NCBI GenBank assembly: GCA_963714145.1 | Contig: OY970235.1 | Coordinates: 1,240,001-1,304,000, forward strand | DNA length: 64,000 bases | Source of the DNA: JBBWZH01 sp035544115 | Lineage (GTDB): Bacteria > Actinomycetota > Actinomycetes > Mycobacteriales > CADCTP01 | Direction: 5' to 3' | In this document: positions 1 through 8,874 of the stretch, one piece after another | How positions within the stretch are numbered: position 1 is the stretch's first letter | Layout: each line of letters begins with the position of its first letter | Position numbers and translations under genes: made by a program | Notes under the pieces: generated by a model | The model's database searches: none | Seen by the model: the letters and a program-made list of their open reading frames with translations, nothing else | Told to the model about the DNA's origin: nothing

Positions 1-1139
1 CCGGTGAGCACCGGGATCGGCGCCTGATCCGGGTCGACCGGGTCGCCGCGCTGCAGCCGCTGCACCACCTCGCCCAGGTCCCGCTCGGTGTCCAGCGCGG
101 CCGTCCGCATCCGGCGCAGCGGGCGCACCAGGGACCGGGCGACCAGCAGCGACAGTCCCACCGACAGCAGCAGTGCGAGGATCGAGACCACGATCGTGGT
201 CACCGCCTGGCGGTTGTCGTCCGCCGCCGCCGTGCCGGCCGAGGCGACCAGGGCCTCGGTCAGCTGCTTCTCGGTGCTGCGCAGCGGGGTGAGCCGGTCG
301 AACACCGCGGTCGCCCAGGTGCCGGGGTCGACCGGCAGCGCCGTTCTGATGTCGCCGGTGGCCAGCAGCTTCTCCTGCAGGGTGATCGCCTGGCCGGCCC
401 GGGCCCCGGTGACCGTCGCGTCGTAGATCTTGTCCTCGCCGTGGCTGGGACCGGCGTGGAACACCTGGGTCAGGGTCTCCTGGGCGCCGACGTACTGGAT
501 GATCCGCCGGTAGTCGCCGGGGCCGAAGTGGCCGACCGCGAGCACGCCGGCCACGTAGCGGGCCTCCCGGGAGAACGCCTCCTTGGCCGCGCTGAGCGCG
601 ACCGCGGTGTCCGCGCGGGCGCCGAGGTCCGGCCCGGACGCGTACGTGTCGATGTCGAAGTTCACGGTCAGCAGCGCGAGGATCGCGTCGCTGTAGAAGG
701 TGTCGGCCCGGTTCAGCACGGTGCCGCCGGCGTCCACTCCGGACCGCATGTCACGCAGGCCGGCCACGGCGGACTCGGCCCCGGTCAGGTGCGACCGCAC
801 GGTCGAGTCGTGCTCGGCGGTGGTCAGGCCGCGGCCGGCCGCCGTGAACGCGGTGACCGCGGTGTTCACCGTCTCCCGGACGGCGGCCAGCGCGGCGGCG
901 TCGCCGCGCCCGGCCGAGCCGATCGCGATCGCGGTCAGCACCGCCTCCCGCTGCAGCCCGTCGATCAGGTCGTCGGACGTGCTCATCATCCGGCTCAGCG
1001 CCTGCGCGTCCCGGTCGGTGCGGGCGTCGCTGAGGGAGCCACGCACGATGATCCCGAGTAGGCCGCTGACGGCCAGGAGTGGAACGACCAGGAGTGCGGC
1101 GATCTTCGTCCGGATCGGCCAGTTCCGCACCCTCACCAT
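1..1139 (-). CDS. NIT-domain sensor histidine kinase, N-terminal part (runs off window)
   Basis: The minus-strand frame is open from an ATG at 1139 to the window edge (about 379 codons). It starts with a short basic stretch and a first membrane segment (about residues 12-31). A roughly 270-residue helical extracellular domain follows, with the make-up of nitrate/nitrite-sensing (NIT) domains. A second membrane segment comes next (around residues 305-325), then a HAMP-like stretch beginning VARSLVRPLRRM. Proteins of this layout in actinobacteria are large sensor kinases whose kinase core follows the HAMP; that part lies outside the window. The start is the first ATG; a GTG codon immediately follows and the ribosome-binding site is weak, so the exact start is uncertain. 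Confidence 0.8.
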   Translation of the reverse strand, partial: MVRVRNWPIRTKIAALLVVPLLAVSGLLGIIVRGSLSDARTDRDAQALSRMMSTSDDLIDGLQREAVLTAIAIGSAGRGDAAALAAVRETVNTAVTAFTAAGRGLTTAEHDSTVRSHLTGAESAVAGLRDMRSGVDAGGTVLNRADTFYSDAILALLTVNFDIDTYASGPDLGARADTAVALSAAKEAFSREARYVAGVLAVGHFGPGDYRRIIQYVGAQETLTQVFHAGPSHGEDKIYDATVTGARAGQAITLQEKLLATGDIRTALPVDPGTWATAVFDRLTPLRSTEKQLTEALVASAGTAAADDNRQAVTTIVVSILALLLSVGLSLLVARSLVRPLRRMRTAALDTERDLGEVVQRLQRGDPVDPDQAPIPVLT

Positions 1140-1752
1140 TGTTCGTGTCGCCCTGCGTCGAAGAAGTGCGCCGGCCCGGCCTTTACCAGGAAAGTCCGAT
1201 TCGGATTTTTGCGCACGCCTATCACCCCGCCGAACCTCCGTCTGGCGAAAACTCCCTGCTAAATGGCCCTACCGAGCGGCCGAAGTTAGCAGACAACTAC
1301 GCTCGGCGCCGGTCGGAATTCAAAGAACCACAAGCCTGCCGCAGCGATGATGCAAGCGCCGGACACTCAGCCGGGCCGGTTGATTACCGAGCGTCTGCTG
1401 GCGAATTGATCAGACAATTCCCGGCCGGTAATAAGTGGCGGTTAGGCCGGTCAATGGCGCGACGTTTAGCCAAGTCTGGCCATCGTCGTCCGATCAGACC
1501 CGGCCGCTGGCCGACCGGGTGGACCGCCGGCCGGGCTTCCCGGCCGCCGGCCGGGGTCCTCGGCCGCCCGGCTCGGCCGCCGGCCAGGGTTGTCGGCCGC
1601 CCGGCTCCGGGTTCCCGGTCACCGGCTCGGCCGTCGGGCGCAGTGCGGCCGGCGGGCAGTGCGGCCGGCGGTATGTCCGGCCGGCCGGACAGTGGATGGC
1701 CGGGGCCGGCGGTGGGGCGGGGGCCGTTCACTGAAGAGCGCACGGCTGGTCG
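1140..1752. other. intergenic region between the sensor kinase and the siderophore operon
   Basis: About 610 bases with no convincing gene. The part near 1200-1440 is less GC-rich and probably carries the divergent promoter of the kinase. The part from about 1500 to 1700 is low-complexity GC-rich DNA built from reiterated ggccg/ccggc words. Open frames here have no recognisable protein and look like composition artefacts. Confidence 0.6.
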
Positions 1753-1812
1753 TTGACAGCCGGAGCCGGCAACAGTCAAGATCGTCAGGACTGTTAGGGT
1801 AGCCTTACCTAA
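1753..1812 (+). promoter_or_regulatory. promoter region with IdeR/DmdR iron box (box at 1794-1812)
   Basis: TTAGGGTAGCCTTACCTAA at 1794-1812 matches the actinobacterial iron-box consensus TTAGGTTAGGCTAACCTAA at 16 of 19 positions and is nearly palindromic. A perfect -35 hexamer TTGACA lies at 1753-1758, with a weak -10 candidate CAAGAT 18 bases downstream. The box sits 13 bases before the GTG start of the aminotransferase. This is where Fe(II)-loaded IdeR/DmdR would block the operon when iron is plentiful. The box is seen directly; the -10 assignment is tentative. Confidence 0.85.
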
Positions 1813-1825
1813 GATCGGAGGGCCG

Positions 1826-3175
1826 GTGCCGGGCGGGCTGATGCAGACCGATCCACTGCTGGTTCGGCAGGCCGGCTGGGAGTCGAACGCCCGGTCGTAT
1901 CCGCGGCGGCTACCGGTCGCGCTGGCCCGGGCCGAGGGCATGGTCGTCACCGCGACCGACGGGCGGCGCTTCCTCGACTGCCTGGCCGGCGCCGGGGCGC
2001 TCACCCTCGGGCACTGCCACCCGGTGGTGCTGGCCGCGGTCCGGGCCGCGCTGGACAGCGGTCTGCCCTGGCAGACGCTGGACCTCACCACCCCGGCCAA
2101 GGACCGGTTCGTGGCCGAGTTGCTGGGCCACCTGCCGGCGGAACTGGCCAGCGGCCGGATCCAGTTCTGCGGCCCGTCCGGGGCGGACGCGGTGGAGGCG
2201 GCGCTGAAGCTGACCAAGGCGGCCACCGGGCGCCGGGCGATCCTGGCCTTCCGCGGCGGCTACCACGGCATGACGCACGGCGCGCTGGCGGTCACCGGCA
2301 ACGTCGCGGTGAAGGCGCCGTTCGCCGGGCTGGCCGGCGAGGCGCACTTCCTGCCCTACCCGTACCCGTACCGGTGCCCGTTCGGGGTGGGCGAGGGCGG
2401 CCACCGGATCGGCAGCCGGTACCTGCGGCGGATGTTGGACGACCCGCTCGGCGGCCCGGCCGCGCCGGCGGCGGTGCTGGTCGAGTGCGTGCAGGGCGAG
2501 GGCGGGGTGCTGCCGGCGCCGGACGAGTGGCTGCGCGAGCTGCGCCGGATCACCGCCGAGCGCGGCATCCCGCTGATCCTGGACGAGGTACAGACCGGCG
2601 GCGGCCGCACCGGCACGCTGTTCGCGTTCGAGCGGGCCGGGGTGGTGCCGGATGTGCTGGTGCTGTCCAAGGCGATCGGCGGCGGGCTGCCGCTGGCGGT
2701 CGTGGTGTACCGGGAGGAGCTGGACCGCTGGGCGCCCGGCGCGCACGCCGGCACGTTCCGCGGCAACCAGCTGGCGATGGTGGCCGGGCACGCCGCGCTG
2801 CGGCACACCGTCGAGCAGCGGCTGCCGGAGCGGGCGGCGGTGCTGGGGGAGCGGCTGCGGTCCCGGCTGCTGGAGCTGCAGGCGTCCGCCGGGTGCGTCG
2901 GCGACGTGCGCGGGCGCGGGCTGATGGTCGGCGTCGAGCTGGTCGACCCGGACGCGGCGCCGGACGAGTTGGGTGCCCGGCCGACCGCGCCGGTGCTGGC
3001 CGGCCGGGTCCAGGCCGGCTGCCTGGACCGCGGGCTGATCGTCGAGCTGGGCGGCCGGGACGGCGCGGTGGTCCGGTTCCTGCCGCCGCTGGTGATCACC
3101 CCTGAGCAGGTGGACGCGGTCGCCGACCGGTTCGCCGACGCGGTCGCCGCCGCCGAACTGGACGGCCCGCGATGA
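1826..3175 (+). CDS. class III aminotransferase, RhbA-like (2,4-diaminobutyrate:2-oxoglutarate type)
   Basis: 449 residues, a full-length PLP-dependent class III aminotransferase. Visible hallmarks are the GPSGADAVEAALKL cofactor-phosphate region, the YHGMTHG motif, LILDEVQTGGGRTG with the PLP-pyridine aspartate, and VLSKAIGGGLPL with the Schiff-base lysine. In rhizobactin-1021-type loci the first gene makes L-2,4-diaminobutyrate from aspartate semialdehyde and glutamate, which fits its place here ahead of IucA/IucC genes. The GTG at 1826 is chosen because GGAGGG at 1817-1822 precedes it; the ATG at 1841 would be too far. The substrate is inferred from context, since other class III enzymes share the fold. 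The stop lies inside a 29-bp tandem duplication. Confidence 0.85.
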   Translation: MPGGLMQTDPLLVRQAGWESNARSYPRRLPVALARAEGMVVTATDGRRFLDCLAGAGALTLGHCHPVVLAAVRAALDSGLPWQTLDLTTPAKDRFVAELLGHLPAELASGRIQFCGPSGADAVEAALKLTKAATGRRAILAFRGGYHGMTHGALAVTGNVAVKAPFAGLAGEAHFLPYPYPYRCPFGVGEGGHRIGSRYLRRMLDDPLGGPAAPAAVLVECVQGEGGVLPAPDEWLRELRRITAERGIPLILDEVQTGGGRTGTLFAFERAGVVPDVLVLSKAIGGGLPLAVVVYREELDRWAPGAHAGTFRGNQLAMVAGHAALRHTVEQRLPERAAVLGERLRSRLLELQASAGCVGDVRGRGLMVGVELVDPDAAPDELGARPTAPVLAGRVQAGCLDRGLIVELGGRDGAVVRFLPPLVITPEQVDAVADRFADAVAAAELDGPR

Positions 3176-3214
3176 CCGCCGCCGAACTGGACGGCCCGCG
3201 ATGACCGCCGCCGA
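3147..3214 (+). repeat. 29-bp tandem duplication across the aminotransferase stop codon
   Basis: About 2.3 copies of a 29-bp unit without mismatches over 3147-3214. The unit covers the last codons of the aminotransferase (AELDGPR), its TGA and an overlapping ATGA. Because 29 is not a multiple of three, copy two shifts frame. It duplicates a stop/start junction (ATGA at 3172 and again at 3201). Confidence 0.9.
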
Positions 3215-3385
3215 GCCGGCCGGCCACGCGGTGGACCGGACCACCCCGGCCGCGGCCGGTCCCGACCTGAGCCGCCGCCCCGTCCCGGATGGGGCGTCAT
3301 GACCGTGCCAGCCCGGCGGCCGTCGCTCCGCTCCGCGGGGCCCCGGACGGCACCTGCGACGCTCACTCGGAAGGCCGCCTCATGA
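3172..3385 (+). other. chain of ATGA-linked mini-ORFs where a decarboxylase gene would be expected
   Basis: Three short frames run head to tail: 3172-3204 (10 aa), 3201-3302 (33 aa) and 3299-3385 (28 aa). Each begins with an ATGA that overlaps the preceding stop, and the last overlaps the ATG of the next real gene at 3382. None resembles a known protein. In rhizobactin-type operons a PLP-dependent diaminobutyrate decarboxylase lies between the aminotransferase and the first synthetase. The simplest inference is that this is scar DNA left after its loss, with the original start codon perhaps retained. Chance overlaps are possible, since tcatgacc is favoured by the local composition. Confidence 0.45.
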
Positions 3386-5235
3386 CCGCGTGCTGGTGCG
3401 GGGTCACCGCGCCCGCGGCCAACCGGGCCGACGGCCTCGCGGTGACCACCCTGCTGAACACGTACCTGCGCGAGGCCGGCGTACCGGTGGTGACCGGTGA
3501 CCTGATCGCGCTGCCCCGGCTCGGCCTGACCCTGTTCGCCCGGGCCCGGTACCGCTCGGCCACCGGCCGGCACGCCTGGACCCTCCCGGTGCGGCTGGCC
3601 GTCCACCCGGGCCGGCAGCATGCGGACGGCTGCCCGGCTGGCGCCGGGCCGCCGATGGACGCGCCGGGGCTGGCCGCGCTGATCGCGGTGGAGCTGGCCG
3701 GCAACGCGGCGGCGGTGGACGTGGGCCGGCTGGTCGGCGCGGTCGCCGAGAGCAGCCGGTACGTGGCCGCATTCCTGGAGCGGCCGGTCCCGGCCGGGCC
3801 GCAGACCCGGTACCTGGCCGCGGAGCAGAGCCTGGCCACCGGGCACCCGCTGCACCCGACCCCGAAGAGCCGGGCGCCGATGACCCCGGCCGACGTCCTG
3901 CGGTACGCCCCGGAGCGGCACGCCGCGTTCCCGCTGCACTGGTTCGCCGCCGACCGCGACCTGGTCGCCGAGGACTCCGGCCTGGACCGGCCGGCCACCG
4001 CGCTGCTGGCCGACCTGCTCGCCGCCGACCTGGCCGGCCGACCGGACCCGGCCGATCCCACCGTTCCGATCGAGGGCGCCGTCCCGGCCGGGACGGCCGT
4101 CCCGATCGACCCCGCCGGTCCGGGTGCCCGGGCCTACCTGCCGGTGCATCCCTGGCAGGCGGCCCGGCTGACCGCCCGACCCGAGGTGAAGGCGCTGCTG
4201 GCGGCCGGCCGGCTGGTCGAACTCGGGCCTGCCGGCGCGCCCTGGCACCCGACCTCGTCGGTCCGCACGCTGTACCGGCCGGACGCCGGGTTCCAGCTCA
4301 AGTTCACGCTGGAGGCCCGGATCACCAACTCGGTCCGCCGGAACCTGCGCAAGGAACTCGCCCGCGGGTTGGAGGTGCACCGGCTGCTGGCCGCCGGGCT
4401 GGGCGCCGACATCGCCGCGCACCACCCGGATTTCAGCATCGTCCGCGACCCGGCCTGGGTGACCCTGGAGACCGGAACCGGGGCCGAGTCCGGCTTCGAG
4501 CTGGTGCTGCGGGAGAACCCGTACCCGGCCGACCGGGACACCGACGTCAGCGTGGTCGCGGCGCTCTGCGCGGACGCGGCCGACGGCGGGCCGCCCCGGG
4601 TGGCCCGGCTGGTCCGCCAGCTGGCCCGGGCGGCCGGGAACGGCTCCGAGGCGGTGGCCCGGGAGTGGTTCCGCCGGTACCTGCGGGTGTCCGCGGACCC
4701 GCTGCTCTGGCTCTACCAGGCCTGGGGCATCGCCCTGGAGGCGCACCAGCAGAACACCCTGCTCGAACTGGACGACGGCTGGCCGGCGGCGCTGCGCTAC
4801 CGGGACAACCAGGGCTACTACTTCGCCGAGTCCCGGGCCGACCGGCTGCGCGGGCTGCTGCCCGGGCTGAACGAGGCCAGCGACACGATCTGCGCCGACG
4901 CGGTCGCCGAGGAGCGGCTGGGCTATTACCTGATCCAGAACAACCTGCTCGGGGTGATCGGCGCCCTCGGTCTCGGCGGCGTCGCGGACGAGCGGGTGCT
5001 GCTGGCGGACCTGGCCGAGCACCTGCGCGGCAGCGCCCGGGAGCTGCCGCTGGTGCGCCGGCTGCTGGCCGCGCCGACGCTGCGCGGCAAGGGCAACCTG
5101 CGTACCCGGCTGGCCGACCTGGACGAGCTGGTCGGCCCGATGGCGACGCAGTCCGTCTACGTGACGACGCCCAATCCGATCGCCGGCAACCCACCGGCCG
5201 GCTGGCCGCCGGCCCCGAACCCGGCCCGGCCGTGA
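3382..5235 (+). CDS. IucA/IucC family siderophore synthetase (first copy)
   Basis: 617 residues, normal for the family of NRPS-independent siderophore synthetases, which couple a citrate or dicarboxylate carboxyl to an amine or hydroxylamine using ATP. The motifs are HPTPKSR near the start of the catalytic region, PVHPWQ, FQLKFTLEARITNSVRR, EAHQQNTLLEL and RYRDNQGYY. ATG 3382 is chosen over an upstream in-frame codon at 3289 because GGAAGG (3369-3374) sits seven bases before it and the residues upstream are not family-like. It corresponds by position to RhbC and overlaps the next gene by four bases (GTGA). Confidence 0.93.
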   Translation: MTACWCGVTAPAANRADGLAVTTLLNTYLREAGVPVVTGDLIALPRLGLTLFARARYRSATGRHAWTLPVRLAVHPGRQHADGCPAGAGPPMDAPGLAALIAVELAGNAAAVDVGRLVGAVAESSRYVAAFLERPVPAGPQTRYLAAEQSLATGHPLHPTPKSRAPMTPADVLRYAPERHAAFPLHWFAADRDLVAEDSGLDRPATALLADLLAADLAGRPDPADPTVPIEGAVPAGTAVPIDPAGPGARAYLPVHPWQAARLTARPEVKALLAAGRLVELGPAGAPWHPTSSVRTLYRPDAGFQLKFTLEARITNSVRRNLRKELARGLEVHRLLAAGLGADIAAHHPDFSIVRDPAWVTLETGTGAESGFELVLRENPYPADRDTDVSVVAALCADAADGGPPRVARLVRQLARAAGNGSEAVAREWFRRYLRVSADPLLWLYQAWGIALEAHQQNTLLELDDGWPAALRYRDNQGYYFAESRADRLRGLLPGLNEASDTICADAVAEERLGYYLIQNNLLGVIGALGLGGVADERVLLADLAEHLRGSARELPLVRRLLAAPTLRGKGNLRTRLADLDELVGPMATQSVYVTTPNPIAGNPPAGWPPAPNPARP

Positions 5236-5795
5236 CCGCGCACCCGCTCCCGGGGCCGATCCGGCTGCCGGGCCCCTGGCGGCAGGCCGAGTGGCGCCGC
5301 CTCGACCCGGACGCCGACCTGGACGTGCTGTACGGCTGGATGCACGCCCCGCACGTCGCCCCGTACTGGGAGCTGAACGTGCCCCGCGCCGAGCTGGCCG
5401 GCTACCTGGGTGCCGCGAGCCGGGACCCGCACCGGGACGCGCTGCTCGGCGTGCTGGACGGCGAGCCGGCGTCCTACTGGGAGACGTACTGGGCCGAACA
5501 CGACCGGATCGCCACGTTCTGCCCGACCGAGCCGTACGACCAGGGCGTGCACCTGCTGATCGGGCCGGTCGGGCTGACCGGCCGGGGGCTGGGCCGGCAC
5601 CTGCTGGCCGAGGTGGCCCGCTGGCAGTTCCAGCGCGAGCCGCGGACCCGGCGGCTGCTGGCCGAGCCGGACGCCGGCAACGAGCGGTCGATCCGGCTGT
5701 TCGAGCAGTGCGGGTTCCGGCGCGACGCCGAGCTGGTGCTGCCGGAGAAGCGGGCCGTGCTGATGATCGCCCACCGCCCCGGCGGCCCGCGGTGA
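5232..5795 (+). CDS. GNAT-type siderophore N-acyltransferase, RhbD/IucB-like
   Basis: 187 residues, with the body of the AlcB/IucB/RhbD acyltransferase family. YWETYWAEHDRIA and YDQGVHLLIGP are the characteristic core. A GLTGRGLGRHLL acyl-CoA-binding loop and a C-terminal ARNxxSIRLFEQCGFR-like strand (PDAGNERSIRLFEQCGF) follow. It would acylate the N-hydroxylated diamine to give the hydroxamate arm. The GTG at 5232 overlaps the TGA of the synthetase (GTGA), and its own stop overlaps the start of the hydroxylase, so translation is probably coupled. Confidence 0.9.
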   Translation: MTAHPLPGPIRLPGPWRQAEWRRLDPDADLDVLYGWMHAPHVAPYWELNVPRAELAGYLGAASRDPHRDALLGVLDGEPASYWETYWAEHDRIATFCPTEPYDQGVHLLIGPVGLTGRGLGRHLLAEVARWQFQREPRTRRLLAEPDAGNERSIRLFEQCGFRRDAELVLPEKRAVLMIAHRPGGPR

Positions 5796-7090
5796 CCGAC
5801 CTCGACCTGCTCGGCGTCGGCGTCGGCCCGTTCAACCTCTCGCTGGCCGCGCTGCTCGACCCCGTCCCGGCGGTCCAGGCGGAGTTCTACGAGCAGGCCG
5901 TGACGTTCGGCTGGCACCCCGGGCTGCTGCTGGCCGGCGTCACCACCCAGGTGCCGTTCCTGGCCGACCTGGTCACGCTCGTCGACCCGACCAGCCGGCA
6001 CTCGTTCCTGGAGTACCTGCGCACGCACGACCGGCTGTACCAGTTCTACTTCCGCGAGCGGTTCCACGTGCCGCGGCGCGAGTACGACCACTACTGCCGC
6101 TGGGTCGCCGGCCGGCTGCCGTCCTGCCGGTTCGGCGTCCGGGTCGACGCGCTGCGCTGGCTCCCCGACGCCGGCGTGTTCGAGGCGGAGCTGACCGACG
6201 TCCGCAGCGGGCAGGCCGAGCGGCGCCGGGCCCGCAACGTGGTGCTCGGCGTCGGCACCACGCCGTACCTGCCGCCGGCGCTGGCCGGCGCGGTCGGCGA
6301 CGAGGTGTTCCATGCCGGCGAGTTCCTGGACCGGCGGGAGGTGGTGGCCGGGGCCGGCGCGGTCACCGTGGTCGGCTCCGGGCAGAGCGGCGCCGAGGTG
6401 TTCCTGGAACTGCTGCGCGAGCAGCCCGAGCACGGCTACCGGCTGGACTGGCTGACCCGGTCGCCCGGATTCCTGCCGATGGAGTACACATCGCTCGGGC
6501 TGGAACATTTCACCCCGGACTACACCGAGTACTTCCGGTCGCTGCCGGCGCCGACCCGCGACCGGCTGCTGCCCAGCCAGGACCTGCTCTACAAGGGCAT
6601 CGGCCCGGACACCAGCGCGGAGATCTACCAGCTGCTCTACGACCGGTCGGTGGGCGGGGCCCGCCCGGCGGTCCGGTTGCGGCCGCACCTGCAGGTGGAG
6701 GGGATCGCCGCGAACCCGGCCGGGCCGCGCCGGTGGCGGCTGGCCTGCCGGCACCGGCAGCTGGACCGGCCGCTGACCGTCGACACCGACTGCCTGGTCC
6801 TCGCCACCGGCTACCGGGCGGCCCGCCCGGCCCTGCTCGACCCGGTGGCGGACCGCATCCAGTGGGACGAGCACGGCCGGTTCCAGGTGGACGCCGAGTA
6901 CCGGGTGGCCACCGACCCGTCCGTCAGCGGCGGGCTGTTCGTACAGAACGCCGAGCTGCACACGCACGGCGTCGGCACCCCTGACCTGGGCCTGGGCGCG
7001 CACCGGGCGGCCACCATCAGCAACGCGGTGGCCGGCCGGGCGGTCTACCGGCTACCCCGCCGGGTCGCCTTCACCGAATTCGGAGTGTGA
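5792..7090 (+). CDS. lysine/ornithine/diamine N-monooxygenase, RhbE/IucD-like
   Basis: 432 residues, a flavin- and NADPH-dependent N-hydroxylase. The FAD dinucleotide motif GVGVGPFNLSLA is near residue 7-18. The substrate/cofactor loop FGWHPGLLLAGVTTQVPFLADLV follows. The NADPH motif VVGSGQSGAEVF is near residue 190-201, and the C-terminal family signature LATGYRA is present. It hydroxylates the terminal amine before acylation, the committed step of hydroxamate formation. Start GTG and stop both overlap their neighbours, placing it firmly inside the operon. Confidence 0.94.
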   Translation: MTDLDLLGVGVGPFNLSLAALLDPVPAVQAEFYEQAVTFGWHPGLLLAGVTTQVPFLADLVTLVDPTSRHSFLEYLRTHDRLYQFYFRERFHVPRREYDHYCRWVAGRLPSCRFGVRVDALRWLPDAGVFEAELTDVRSGQAERRRARNVVLGVGTTPYLPPALAGAVGDEVFHAGEFLDRREVVAGAGAVTVVGSGQSGAEVFLELLREQPEHGYRLDWLTRSPGFLPMEYTSLGLEHFTPDYTEYFRSLPAPTRDRLLPSQDLLYKGIGPDTSAEIYQLLYDRSVGGARPAVRLRPHLQVEGIAANPAGPRRWRLACRHRQLDRPLTVDTDCLVLATGYRAARPALLDPVADRIQWDEHGRFQVDAEYRVATDPSVSGGLFVQNAELHTHGVGTPDLGLGAHRAATISNAVAGRAVYRLPRRVAFTEFGV

Positions 7091-8874
7091 CAACAGTGAC
7101 CAGCAGCATGGACCGCGCGCTGACCGAACCGGTCACCGCGCAACGCTGGTCGGACGCCGGCGCGCGGCTGGTCGCAAAGGCACTGGCCGAGTTCAGCTAC
7201 GAGCAGCTGATCGACCCGCGACCGGACGGCGCCGGCTGGACGCTGCCGCTGCCGGGCGGCGTCACGTACCGGTTCCGCGGCCGGCGCCGGCCGTACGGCG
7301 ACATCCGGGTGCTCCCGGGCTCGGTCCGGCGCTCGTCCGGGTCCGCCGAGGTGGCCGCGGACGACCCCACCCAGCTGCTGCTCGACCTGCGCGAGCCGAT
7401 GGGGGTGTCGCCGATCACCGCCGGCCACCTCATCCGCGAGCTGGCCGCCACCCAGCTCGCCGACGTGCACATCGCGGCCCGCCCCGGCCGCACCGCCGCG
7501 GAGCTGATCGACGGCGACTACACCGACGCCGAGGCCGAGATGGACGGCCACCCCTGGCTGGTGCCGAACAAGGGCCGGCTCGGTTTCGGCGAGTCCGACT
7601 ACCTCCGCTACGCGCCCGAGCAGGCGGCGCCGTTCCCGCTGCCCTGGCTCGCCGTCCGGCCGGGCCGGGGACACTGGCGGTCCGTCCCCGGCCTGTCCCG
7701 GGCCGACCTGGTGGCGGCGGAGCTGTCGGCCGCGACCCGGGCCGCGTTCGCGGCGGTCGCGCCGGACCACCTCTGGTTCCCGGTGCACCCCTGGCAGCTG
7801 GAGCACGTGGTGCTGCCGCTGTTCGCCGCCGACCTCGCCCGCGGTGACCTGCTGCTGCTCGGCGAGGCGGCGGACCGGTACCTGCCGCAGCAGTCGCTGC
7901 GGACCATGACCAACATCGACGCGCCCGGCCGGCACCACGTCAAGCTGCCGCTCTCGGTGCTGAACACGCTGGTCTGGCGCGGCCTGCCGACCGAGCGCAC
8001 GCTGGCCGCGCCGGCGGTGACCGAGTTCCTGCTCGGCGTCCGGGACGGGGACCCGGTGCTGCGGGACGAGTGCCGGGTGGTGCTGCTCGGCGAGGTGGCC
8101 AGCGTGACCGTCGAGCACACCGGCTACGCGGCCCTGCCCGGCGCTCCGTACCAGTACCAGGAGCTGCTCGGCTGCATCTGGCGGGAGAGCATCCACCAGC
8201 ACCTCGATCCGGGCGAGCGGCCGCTCACGATGGCCGCCCTGCTGCACGTCGACCCGGGCGGTACGCCGGTGGTCGCGGCGCTGATCGAACGGTCCGGTCT
8301 GTCCGCCGAGGCCTGGCTGGCCCGGCTGTTCGCGGTCGTGCTGCCACCCCTGCTGCGGATGCTCTACCGGCACGGTGTGGTGTTCTCGCCGCACGGGCAG
8401 AACACGATCCTGCTGCACCGGGACGGCGCGCCGACCCGGCTCGCGGTCAAGGACTTCGTGGACGACGTGAACATCGCCGACCAGCCGCTGCCCGAGCTGG
8501 CCGACCTGCCGCCGACGGTGGCCGAGGTGCTGCTGCGCGAGCCGGCCGACTGGATCTGCCAGTTCCTCTGGGCGGCGCTGTTCCTCGGCCACTTCCGCTA
8601 CCTGGCCGACCTGCTGGAGACCCGGCTCGGCCTGCCCGAGCCGACCTTCTGGCGGCTCTGCCGGGGCGAGATCCTCGCCTTCCAGCGGCGCTTCCCCGAG
8701 CTGGCCGACCGGTACGCCACGTTCGACCTGCTCCGCCCGGAGTTCCCGCGGATCTGCCTGAACCGCAACCGGCTGCTGCTGGACGGCTACGCCGACCGGT
8801 CGGAACGCCCGCACGCCGCCGTCCACGGCCTCGTCGCCAACCCGCTCGCCGACCCGGCCGGAGCCGGGCCGTGA
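7087..8874 (+). CDS. IucA/IucC family siderophore synthetase (second copy)
   Basis: 595 residues, the second NRPS-independent synthetase of the operon, matching RhbF in order. The family motifs are WLVPNKGRLGFGESDYLRYAPE, FPVHPWQLEH, SLRTMTNIDAPGRHHVKLPLSV and SPHGQNTILLH. Two synthetases with one acyltransferase and one hydroxylase suggest a citrate scaffold carrying two hydroxamate arms. The GTG at 7087 overlaps the previous stop. GTG 7096, ten bases after GGAG, is an equally plausible start and would remove only three residues. Confidence 0.93.
   Translation: MTTVTSSMDRALTEPVTAQRWSDAGARLVAKALAEFSYEQLIDPRPDGAGWTLPLPGGVTYRFRGRRRPYGDIRVLPGSVRRSSGSAEVAADDPTQLLLDLREPMGVSPITAGHLIRELAATQLADVHIAARPGRTAAELIDGDYTDAEAEMDGHPWLVPNKGRLGFGESDYLRYAPEQAAPFPLPWLAVRPGRGHWRSVPGLSRADLVAAELSAATRAAFAAVAPDHLWFPVHPWQLEHVVLPLFAADLARGDLLLLGEAADRYLPQQSLRTMTNIDAPGRHHVKLPLSVLNTLVWRGLPTERTLAAPAVTEFLLGVRDGDPVLRDECRVVLLGEVASVTVEHTGYAALPGAPYQYQELLGCIWRESIHQHLDPGERPLTMAALLHVDPGGTPVVAALIERSGLSAEAWLARLFAVVLPPLLRMLYRHGVVFSPHGQNTILLHRDGAPTRLAVKDFVDDVNIADQPLPELADLPPTVAEVLLREPADWICQFLWAALFLGHFRYLADLLETRLGLPEPTFWRLCRGEILAFQRRFPELADRYATFDLLRPEFPRICLNRNRLLLDGYADRSERPHAAVHGLVANPLADPAGAGP

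Noticed and set aside
1384..2226. 280-codon minus-strand frame upstream of the aminotransferase
   Set aside because: It overlaps the iron box, promoter and 400 bases of a certain gene, and its sequence is repetitive.
2356..5835. 1159-codon open frame on the minus strand
   Set aside because: It lies antisense to the siderophore genes, its translation is Arg/Pro/Gly-rich low-complexity sequence, and no domain is visible; it is a GC-composition shadow.
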